DNA of 6,833 bases from an uncultured Oribacterium sp. GTDB lineage: Bacteria; Bacillota; Clostridia; Lachnospirales; Lachnospiraceae. Below are positions 1 through 5,409 of this stretch, in pieces (position 1 is the first letter of the stretch; each line of letters opens with the position of its first letter). The notes below the pieces were generated by a model. That model was not told the origin of the DNA, did not search any database, and worked only from the letters and a program-made list of their open reading frames with translations. The stretch spans positions 1 through 6,833 of the forward strand of contig CALHIC010000517.1 of the NCBI GenBank assembly GCA_938030845.1, read 5' to 3'. A program made the translations under genes and the position numbers.

Positions 1-359
1 ATTCCGTGTCTACCGATACCCATTTCGTGCATAAGGCTTGGCACGATGCATCTTCCAAGATTGGAAAATTAAGCTTTCCGATGCTCTCCGATCCCAGCCA
101 TAGCCTTTCCAAGGCCTTTGAAGTATTTCCGGAGAACGGAAGCCTTGCAGAAAGAGGAAGTTTCATTGTGAATCCGGAAGGAAAGATTGTAACCTATGAA
201 GTAAGTGCCGGAAATATCGGAAGAAATGCGGATGAGCTTCTTCGTAAGGTTCAGGCCTGCCAGTTTGTAGCTGAGCATGGCAATGAAGTTTGCCCTGCAA
301 GATGGACACCGGGAGAAAAGACCTTAAAGCCCGGAATTGACTTAGTTGGAAAGATTTAA
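1..359 (+). CDS. ahpC: Alkyl hydroperoxide reductase C (typical 2-Cys peroxiredoxin), 5'-truncated by the window edge
   Basis: This is the C-terminal ~119 residues of AhpC, which reduces H2O2, organic peroxides and peroxynitrite in the cytosol using electrons from AhpF or a thioredoxin-like donor. The frame is open from base 3 (S-V-S-T-D-T-H-F), so the real start lies outside the window and the GTG at 6 is internal. STDTHFVHKAWH is a hallmark of the AhpC subfamily. The resolving cysteine sits in EVCPARW (codon 291-293), and the protein ends in the characteristic DLVGKI. Full-length AhpC is about 187 residues, so roughly 70 residues, including the peroxidatic cysteine of the FVCPTE motif, are missing here and cannot be checked. 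The gene ends in tandem TAA stops (357-362) followed by a strong terminator, so no ahpF is co-transcribed downstream. Family assignment is very secure. Confidence 0.96.
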   Translation, partial: SVSTDTHFVHKAWHDASSKIGKLSFPMLSDPSHSLSKAFEVFPENGSLAERGSFIVNPEGKIVTYEVSAGNIGRNADELLRKVQACQFVAEHGNEVCPARWTPGEKTLKPGIDLVGKI

Positions 360-383
360 TAAAGAATTGAATCAAGAGATTTT

Positions 384-430
384 CCCATTCGCAATTCTGT
401 GTTAGAATTCTGCGAATGGGATTTTTTATT
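384..430 (+). terminator. Intrinsic terminator of ahpC
   Basis: CCCATTCGCA (384-393) pairs perfectly with TGCGAATGGG (411-420). The stem continues through ATTCT/AGAAT past a 2-nt bulge, has a 5-nt loop, and is followed by ATTTTTTATT (421-430). It lies 25 nt after the ahpC stop and isolates ahpC from the operon downstream. Confidence 0.93.
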
Positions 431-485
431 CTTAACGAGTATCCTACGGGTAGCGTGCAATCTCTCGTTTGCTATGAACTTCTTC

Positions 486-525
486 ATGTAGGGGAAGATT
501 GTAAAATGTAGGGTAAGATTATAAA
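486..525 (+). repeat. Two tandem 20-bp direct repeats upstream of the LRR/VWA/MoxR operon
   Basis: Copy 1 is 486-505 (ATGTAGGGGAAGATTGTAAA) and copy 2 is 506-525; they differ at two positions (G to T at 514, G to A at 521). A partial third copy, ATATAGGGGAA at 548-558, matches the first 11 bases at 10 of 11 positions and starts 42 bp after copy 2. The starts at 486, 506 and 548 are therefore spaced at close to two and four helical turns. Each full copy opens with ATGTAG, a start codon directly followed by a stop. The position, just ahead of the operon and overlapping its candidate promoter, suggests a regulator binding array. This is inference, and a local slippage duplication is the alternative. 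Confidence 0.7.
499..525 (+). promoter_or_regulatory. Candidate promoter of the LRR/VWA/MoxR operon
   Basis: TTGTAA (499-504) could be the -35 and TATAAA (520-525) the -10, with a 15-bp spacer that is shorter than the usual 16-18. It is the best sigma-A-like match in the 140 nt between the ahpC terminator and the first operon gene. The spacer problem keeps confidence low. The transcript would have a leader of about 40 nt. Confidence 0.35.
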
Positions 526-529
526 TCTT
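515..529. promoter_or_regulatory. 15-bp palindrome, possible operator over the candidate -10
   Basis: AAGATT-ATA-AATCTT is a perfect 6-bp inverted repeat with a 3-bp centre. It overlaps the candidate -10 box and the end of the second 20-bp repeat. A dimeric repressor bound here would occlude the promoter. The regulator is unknown, and the element is AT-rich enough that chance cannot be excluded. Confidence 0.35.
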
Positions 530-570
530 CTGAAATAGAGTGTTGAAATATAGGGGAATAAGGGGAAAGT

Positions 571-1482
571 ATGGGATTTCTCTTTGAAGAGAAAGAAGAT
601 AGGAATGGAAAATATGCGGAAATCACCGGATACGAGGGTCGTATCCGGCATTTGCTGATTCCGAAAACAGTGGAAAATGAAGCAGGACTCCTCCTTCCGG
701 TGCGGGTGATTGGCAGCCATGCCTTTGACGGCAGGGAGGATTTATGTTCGGTGGAGCTTCCGGAGACGGTGCACACCCTAAGAAGTTTTTCCTTTTTTAA
801 CTGTGTTCACCTTTCTCATATTCGTCTCTTTGACAGTATTGAAGATTATTATGACGGCAGCTTCCGGCAGTGCAGAAGTCTGCAGGAAATAGATGTACAT
901 TTGCTTAGAGAGGGACGTTTTCAGATTCTTAGAGATATCTTAGGGGACAGTGACAGGCAGATTCTTCTGCATCTGACGATGGAAAAAGGGGAGTGTGCCC
1001 TGCTTTTTCCCGGATATGTGGATAAGGTCCGGGAAAATACCATGGCCAGGCAGATTCACGATACGATAGAGGGCTGCGGTTACAGCTACCGGCAAACAGT
1101 AGGTCGTTCCCAAATAGATTTTCGTCTTTATGATAAGCATTTCCAAAGGGCTACCTATGATACCAAAGAGGCGGCGGTGTTGATTGCCCTTTGCAGACTC
1201 CGATATCCTATGGAATTACTGGACTGGGCGAAGGAAGAATATCTTCATTTTTTGAAAGAAGAAGGAGAATTCTCCATTTCCTTTCTTTTGGAAGAGGGGG
1301 AAGAGGAGTGGATCCGTTATTATTTGTCTTTGGAAATTTTGTCTAAGGAGGACTGTGAGAAGGCTCTTTCTCTCTTGTGGAAGCAGGAGCGTCCGGAGCT
1401 TACGGCCCTGTTTTTAGCTTATCAGGAAAAGCATTTTCCCAAGAAAAAAGAGGAGCTTTTCTTTGATATTTCGGATTTGTAA
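571..1482 (+). CDS. Cytosolic BspA-like leucine-rich repeat (LRR_5) protein, first gene of the MoxR/VWA operon
   Basis: A 303-residue protein of unknown function. Residues ~20-113 contain about three degenerate LRR_5/BspA-type repeats of ~23 residues with the typical rhythm: VIGSHAFDGREDLCSVELPETV, then RSFSFFNCVHLSHIRL, then DGSFRQCRSLQEIDV. Residues ~115-225 are a mixed region without a motif I recognise. Residues ~255-290 (SKEDCEKALSLLWKQERPELTALFLAYQEKHF) resemble the ankyrin-like helical pair that often closes clostridial BspA-like proteins. The N-terminus (MGFLFEEKEDRNG) is charged and shows no signal peptide or membrane segment, so it should stay in the cytosol, unlike secreted BspA adhesins. 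The start is supported by AGGGGA at 561-566. It is followed after 21 nt by the VWA gene with no terminator between them, so all three genes are probably co-transcribed. A scaffold, adaptor or client role for the MoxR/VWA pair is inference. The fold call is fairly secure. Confidence 0.85.
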   Translation: MGFLFEEKEDRNGKYAEITGYEGRIRHLLIPKTVENEAGLLLPVRVIGSHAFDGREDLCSVELPETVHTLRSFSFFNCVHLSHIRLFDSIEDYYDGSFRQCRSLQEIDVHLLREGRFQILRDILGDSDRQILLHLTMEKGECALLFPGYVDKVRENTMARQIHDTIEGCGYSYRQTVGRSQIDFRLYDKHFQRATYDTKEAAVLIALCRLRYPMELLDWAKEEYLHFLKEEGEFSISFLLEEGEEEWIRYYLSLEILSKEDCEKALSLLWKQERPELTALFLAYQEKHFPKKKEELFFDISDL

Positions 1483-1503
1483 TGCGTATGGAAAGGAAGG
1501 AAT

Positions 1504-3273
1504 ATGAAGGGAAAAAGGGAAGAAAGACGTCCTACCGCCCAGGGAAGTTTAAATGACCTTGGCAGCAGGATTTTAAATCAATCTCGTTATGAACTAAGCC
1601 TTTCCATGCGGCATTTGGCCAGGGCTTTGGATAGGCTTCCCTATGAGATGGATTTTAATACCCAAAGGATGGGAACAGAGGGGGAGCGGATTCATTTTCA
1701 TCCGGAGTTTATATTTCAGCTTTTTATGGAAAGCCCCCAGAAATTAAATCGTCTTTATATGCATATCCTGCTCCATTGCCTTTTTCGGCACATGTTTAAA
1801 AATGAAGATAAGAAGGAAGAACTTTGGAACATGGCCTGTGATATTCATGTGGAATATGTGCTGGATTCTTTGGATGTGGATTTACTGAAAAGACCTGCGG
1901 GGGAATATCGGGAGAATACCTTCCAAAGATTGGAAGAGAAAATCAAAACCTTAAGTGCGGAGCGAATTTATCAGTATTTGGAAGAGGCGGATTTGGATTA
2001 TGATGCCTGGGAACGCTTAGAACGGGAGTTTTACAAGGACGATCATGTATTTTGGAAGGTCATAGACAGAAAGGATGCTCCCGGACAGGAAGGAGAGGGG
2101 GATAGCGACGGGGCGCCCCTTCCTTTGCCGGAGGATTTTACGCCCAATGACAAGCCTTCCGGGGAAGAGAATGAGGAGGAGAAAAAGGACAGTGGTGATA
2201 ATACTTCGGTTGAAAATTCCGAAGATAAGGATAAGTCTCCTCGAGAGAGCAAGTCATCAGAAGATGCTTCCCCGCAAAGTGGAACGCCCTCTAATGGAGA
2301 AGGCAAAGAAGAGAAGAATCAAGAAGCTGGGAATCAAGAACCCGAAAACCGGGGAAGCGAAGGCGAAGGAAACACGGGAGAGGGAAACTCGGGAGAAGAC
2401 AGCCAAGGGGAAGCCAAGCAAGAGGATAGCCAAAGTGGGAATTCTTCCGGAAAAAAGCAGGAAGAAAGAAAAAAAGCGGAAAACCGGAAGCCCACAGGAC
2501 AGGAGAAAAGAGAAGAGCGGGAAGCTAAGAAAAAGAGGGATGATCTCTCTAAGGAATGGGAAGATATTAGCAAACGGACGGAGCAGGAAATCGAACATTC
2601 CTCTAAAGAAAAACAAGAAGAACAGGGGAGTCTGGCCTGGTTTTTGCGTTTGGAACAGAAGAAATATACGGATTTTCGAGATTTTCTCCGGAGGCTGTCC
2701 GTGGATAGGGAAGAGATGGAAGTAGACTTGGATTCCTTTGACTATGGTTATTATTACTATGGTTTAGAGCAGTACGGAAATATGCCCCTTATCGAGGAAA
2801 ACGAGTATAGAGAAGGCAGAAAGTTGCAGGAGCTGGTCATTGCCATTGATACCTCTCATTCCACCAAGGGAGAGATGGTTAAGGGCTTTTTGGAGGAAAC
2901 TGCCGGCATTTTAAAGCAAAAGGACGCCTTTTTCCAAAAGGTGAAGGTGCACATTTTGGAATGTGATGATGAATTACGGAAAGATATTTGTCTGGAAAAT
3001 GTAGAGGATTTAGAACAATACAGCAAAAATTTTGCGGTAAAGGGCGGCTACGGAACGGACTTCCGCCCGGTTTTCCGCTATGTTTCGGATTTACAGAAAC
3101 GGGGAGAACTGAAGAATTTAAAGGGGCTAATGTATTTTACCGATGGGAAGGGGCGTTATCCCAAGGAGGCACCGCCCTATGTTACCGCCTTTGTCTTCCC
3201 CAAGGGAGAGGATATCGATGATGACAATGTTCCCTTCTGGGCGATGAAGCTGTACCAAAGGGAGAAGGATTAG
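1504..3273 (+). CDS. DUF2201 protein: degenerate zincin-like N-terminal domain, acidic linker, C-terminal VWA-like domain
   Basis: A 589-residue protein in three parts. Residues ~20-190 match the putative metallopeptidase domain DUF2201_N: H87-I-L-L-H91 with H96, then LWNMACDIHVEYVLD (107-121). The usual HExxH glutamate is isoleucine (I88), so peptidase activity is doubtful. Residues ~192-375 are a Glu/Ser/Gly/Asn/Lys-rich low-complexity linker, probably disordered, turning into charged helix from ~317. Residues ~440-589 form the VWA-like domain with a complete MIDAS: D449-T-S451-H-S453, T518 in GGYGTD, and D547 in YFTDG. It should therefore bind a divalent metal and a partner protein. There is no signal peptide or transmembrane segment. 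AAGGAAGG (1493-1500) precedes the start. The next gene is a MoxR ATPase, the standard partner of VWA proteins; in E. coli ViaA works with RavA in this way. The molecular target is unknown. Confidence 0.9.
   Translation: MKGKREERRPTAQGSLNDLGSRILNQSRYELSLSMRHLARALDRLPYEMDFNTQRMGTEGERIHFHPEFIFQLFMESPQKLNRLYMHILLHCLFRHMFKNEDKKEELWNMACDIHVEYVLDSLDVDLLKRPAGEYRENTFQRLEEKIKTLSAERIYQYLEEADLDYDAWERLEREFYKDDHVFWKVIDRKDAPGQEGEGDSDGAPLPLPEDFTPNDKPSGEENEEEKKDSGDNTSVENSEDKDKSPRESKSSEDASPQSGTPSNGEGKEEKNQEAGNQEPENRGSEGEGNTGEGNSGEDSQGEAKQEDSQSGNSSGKKQEERKKAENRKPTGQEKREEREAKKKRDDLSKEWEDISKRTEQEIEHSSKEKQEEQGSLAWFLRLEQKKYTDFRDFLRRLSVDREEMEVDLDSFDYGYYYYGLEQYGNMPLIEENEYREGRKLQELVIAIDTSHSTKGEMVKGFLEETAGILKQKDAFFQKVKVHILECDDELRKDICLENVEDLEQYSKNFAVKGGYGTDFRPVFRYVSDLQKRGELKNLKGLMYFTDGKGRYPKEAPPYVTAFVFPKGEDIDDDNVPFWAMKLYQREKD
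2077..2628 (+). other. Region encoding the ~184-residue acidic low-complexity linker of the DUF2201/VWA protein
   Basis: Codons 192-375 are dominated by Glu, Ser, Gly, Asn, Gln, Asp and Lys, with loosely repeated GEGN/SGE/GEGK-type units around 265-305 and a Lys/Arg/Glu-rich stretch at 317-375. The coding strand here is extremely purine-rich, which leaves long open frames in other registers on both strands (for example 2075-2725 on + and 2257-2616 on -). Those are compositional by-products, not genes. The linker separates the zincin-like domain from the VWA domain and is probably variable in length between strains. Confidence 0.85.
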
Positions 3274-3293
3274 TAAAAAAGCGAGGAGACTAT

Positions 3294-3299
3294 AAGGAG
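3294..3299 (+). promoter_or_regulatory. Ribosome binding site of the MoxR gene
   Basis: AAGGAG lies 6 nt before the ATG at 3306, a near-consensus Shine-Dalgarno sequence. It fixes the start and indicates strong independent initiation for the third gene, consistent with the ATPase being needed in excess as a hexamer (the last point is inference). Confidence 0.8.
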
Positions 3300-3305
3300 A
3301 ACTTT

Positions 3306-4811
3306 ATGAATATAGAAGAAGCAAAAGAAGAAATCAAAAGGACGGTGAAGGCCTATCACCAAAAGGATGCCTCCGGTTGCTATAAAATTCCGGTGGAACG
3401 GCAAAGACCTTTGTTCTTGATGGGACCTCCGGGAATCGGAAAAACCGCTATCGTGGAGCAGGTGGCAGAGGAGCTGGGAATCAATCTGATTTCCTATACC
3501 ATTACCCACCATACCAGACAGTCTGCCATCGGACTGCCTTATATTTCCAAGAAAATGTATGGAGACAGAGAGGTTTCCATTACGGAATATACCATGTCGG
3601 AGATTGTGGCCTCCGTTTATGAACAAATTGAAAAGACCGGCATTTCCGAAGGAATCCTCTTTCTGGATGAAATCAATGCGGTGTCGGAGACATTGGCGCC
3701 TACCATGCTGCAATTTCTTCAGTATAAGACCTTCGGTATGCATCAGGTTCCGGAGGGCTTTGTGCTGGTAACTGCAGGAAACCCTACGGAGTACAACAAA
3801 TCCGTTCGGGACTTTGACATTGTAACCTTGGACAGACTGCGAAAAATCGAGATTCAGGAGGATTTTTCCAGCTTTAAAAACTATGCCTATAATGCAGGGC
3901 TTAATTCCGCCATCCTTTCCTACCTGGAAATTAAGAAGGAAAATTTCTACTTTGTAAAGCAGGATTTAGACGGAAAACGCTTTGTTACCGCCAGAGCCTG
4001 GGAAGACCTGTCCAAAATTATGCAGGTCTACGAGGAGCTTCATTATCCTTTGGAAGAAAAGCTGATGGCGGAATATCTTGCGGATGAAGAGGTGGCTAAG
4101 GACTTTGCCCTTTACTATGACCTGTATTGCAAATACAGAGAAATCTATCATGTACCGGATATTTTGGTGGGAAAGGAAATCAAGGATGTCAGCCTCTTTG
4201 TGCAGGCCCCCTTTGATGAAAAAATCAGCTTGCTATCCCTTTTGGTGGAGGCTTTGCAGAATGGATTTTATCGTTACAAGCAGGAACAAAAAGAACAGGA
4301 GCATATCTTCGGTCTCTTAAAGAAGGCGAAGGAGAAAATGCAGGAGCTTCCCTTGGAGCAGGTACTGGGGCAGGAAGAAAGGACTTTGGAGCAACAGAGA
4401 AAACGGGCTAAGGAAGCAAAAATGCTTTCCAAAGATCAGGAAAAGCGCTATGCCCATCTGCTTACTACCCTGTCGGAGTACTTAAAGCTTTTACAGGAAC
4501 AAGGCCAAGCTTCCGAAGTAGAGAAGTTTGGGCTTTTGAAGACTGCTTTCCAAGAGAAAGAAGAGGCAAGAAAAAAGGACGTGGAAGAAACCGGACAAAT
4601 GTTAAGCAATGCTCTCCACTTCTTAGGAGAGGTTTTCGGAGAGGGACAGGAGTTGCTGCTCTTCTTATCGGAGCTTAGTAAGAGTAAGTATGCCTTGGCC
4701 TTCTTGTCCGAGGTGGGAAATGAAACCTATTCTCAGTACAACCAGTACCTTTTATTGCAGGATCAGAAGAAGTCCTTGCAGGAAGAACTTAGGGCGCAAA
4801 TGGAGCTGTAA
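3306..4811 (+). CDS. MoxR-type AAA+ ATPase with long helical C-terminal extension
   Basis: A 501-residue AAA+ ATPase. Walker A is GPPGIGKT (40-47), Walker B is ILFLDEIN (117-124), sensor 1 is in TAGNPTEYN (N159), the arginine-finger region is TLDRLRK (174-180), and FVTARAWEDL (226-235) supplies the sensor-2 arginine R230. All catalytic elements look intact. Many MoxR proteins are ~310-330 residues, but this one continues ~180 residues past the lid (from ~320) with Lys/Glu/Gln-rich helical sequence of coiled-coil character. In overall length it compares with E. coli RavA (~500), whose C-terminal part also extends beyond the AAA+ core; I see no evidence that the extensions are homologous. MoxR ATPases act as hexameric chaperones that remodel proteins or insert metal cofactors together with a VWA partner, here the gene immediately upstream. 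The substrate is unknown. This is the last gene of the operon; no strong terminator follows. Confidence 0.93.
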   Translation: MNIEEAKEEIKRTVKAYHQKDASGCYKIPVERQRPLFLMGPPGIGKTAIVEQVAEELGINLISYTITHHTRQSAIGLPYISKKMYGDREVSITEYTMSEIVASVYEQIEKTGISEGILFLDEINAVSETLAPTMLQFLQYKTFGMHQVPEGFVLVTAGNPTEYNKSVRDFDIVTLDRLRKIEIQEDFSSFKNYAYNAGLNSAILSYLEIKKENFYFVKQDLDGKRFVTARAWEDLSKIMQVYEELHYPLEEKLMAEYLADEEVAKDFALYYDLYCKYREIYHVPDILVGKEIKDVSLFVQAPFDEKISLLSLLVEALQNGFYRYKQEQKEQEHIFGLLKKAKEKMQELPLEQVLGQEERTLEQQRKRAKEAKMLSKDQEKRYAHLLTTLSEYLKLLQEQGQASEVEKFGLLKTAFQEKEEARKKDVEETGQMLSNALHFLGEVFGEGQELLLFLSELSKSKYALAFLSEVGNETYSQYNQYLLLQDQKKSLQEELRAQMEL

Positions 4812-5029
4812 GAAGAAAATATTTCCGGATTTTTTATCATTAGCTTTAATGGCTCCCCGGAATTTAGGGATAGTATAAGAATATTCGGTAAATGCACTGC
4901 ATAAAATTATAAACATAATTTTTGCTTTTTCCTAGCCTTTTTTCTTGCTTTGTCTTAATATAAAGAAGATAAACCAAGCTGTTTAGATGCAGTTTTATAT
5001 ACATTTTTGTTGAGAAAGAGTAGGGCGCT
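4812..5029. other. 218-nt AT-rich intergenic spacer
   Basis: I see no gene here. There is a perfect AT-only inverted repeat (4903-4922) followed by a short T-run, and a T-rich stretch at 4920-4950. AT-rich hexamers (TAATAT at 4956-4961, TATATA at 4996-5001) could be -10 boxes for the gene at 5030, but neither has a credible -35 at the right distance. A minus-strand open frame across 4864-5160 overlaps the real gene and has no family resemblance. Confidence 0.6.
4903..4928 (+). terminator. Weak candidate terminator after the MoxR operon
   Basis: AAAATTAT (4903-4910) and ATAATTTT (4915-4922) form a perfect 8-bp stem around AAAC, followed by TGCTTTTT. The stem has no G-C pairs, so it would be weak. 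It lies ~90 nt after the MoxR stop and is the only hairpin-plus-T-run in the spacer. The operon may instead read through into the gene at 5030. Confidence 0.3.
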
Positions 5030-5302
5030 ATGGGAAAGAGACCAAGAATCAAATTAACGGTTACCGACAGAAGAGGCAAGATGGGCTGCCATAGAGGACA
5101 CCATGTAGGACAGACCTTTGATTTTGATACGGAGCGGGGAGAGATTTGCCCTATGGCCATGCACTGTGCCTTTCCTTATATTGATATATTACGTTACGGC
5201 GGAAAGATTCCCGGACAAGAAGAAGGAACAGCAGAGTTTTGCTGTTCCGATGCAGATACCATTATGGTATTTAAGGCGGAAATTGTAGAGGATGAATCCT
5301 GA
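5030..5302 (+). CDS. TIGR04076-like small cysteine-rich protein
   Basis: A 90-residue protein matching the layout I know for the TIGR04076 family of small bacterial and archaeal proteins of unknown function: an N-terminal KLTV strand, then GC-x-GHHVGQTF (19-30), a central GEICPMAMHCAFPYIDILRYGG (37-58) and a closing FCCSDADTIMVFKAEI (70-85). There are five cysteines (C20, C40, C46, C71, C72) plus H21, H24, H25 and H45, enough for metal binding or redox chemistry, but no function is established. There is no signal peptide or membrane segment, and the length is normal. The ribosome binding site is poor (AGGG at 5022-5025). It stands alone, 218 nt after the MoxR gene and convergent with tyrA, so the context gives little help. 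Confidence 0.8.
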   Translation: MGKRPRIKLTVTDRRGKMGCHRGHHVGQTFDFDTERGEICPMAMHCAFPYIDILRYGGKIPGQEEGTAEFCCSDADTIMVFKAEIVEDES

Positions 5303-5409
5303 TTGCCATCGTAGAAAAATGGTAGGTCGAGGCAATTCTACAGGAAATCTGTAGATCCAAGTAGTTCCATCAGCCTAATGAAAGTCTGTGAAGAAAATAC
5401 TCTTAATCT
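5303..5409. other. Convergent intergenic spacer with nested inverted repeats
   Basis: This 107-nt gap separates the TIGR04076-like gene (+) from tyrA (-). It holds several competing short inverted repeats: TGCCAT/ATGGTA, ATTGCC/GGCAAT and GTAGAA/TTCTAC within ~5302-5341, and TCTACAG/CTGTAGA at 5337-5355 with a 5-nt loop. None is followed by a T-run on either strand, so a classic terminator cannot be called. It may form the 3' ends of both transcripts. Confidence 0.5.
5337..5355. repeat. 7-bp hairpin in the convergent spacer
   Basis: TCTACAG (5337-5343), loop GAAAT, CTGTAGA (5349-5355). It is a perfect stem and the most stable single hairpin between the two convergent genes. It has no poly-T tail, so a role in mRNA 3'-end stability is only a guess. 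Confidence 0.5.

Noticed and set aside
434..469. AACGAG/CTCGTT inverted repeat with an inner CTAC/GTAG hairpin downstream of the ahpC terminator
   Set aside because: The stem is only 6 bp with a 24-nt loop, has no T-run, and sits after an already strong terminator. It is not distinguishable from chance.
2075..2725. Long plus-strand and minus-strand open frames over the VWA linker (up to 216 codons)
   Set aside because: They coincide with the purine-rich low-complexity stretch of the in-frame DUF2201/VWA gene, have extreme Lys/Arg or Phe/Ser/Leu composition, and lack ribosome binding sites. They are shadows.
4864..5160. Minus-strand 98-codon open frame in the spacer after MoxR
   Set aside because: It overlaps the start of the TIGR04076-like gene antisense and otherwise covers AT-rich spacer. 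No ribosome binding site or family resemblance.
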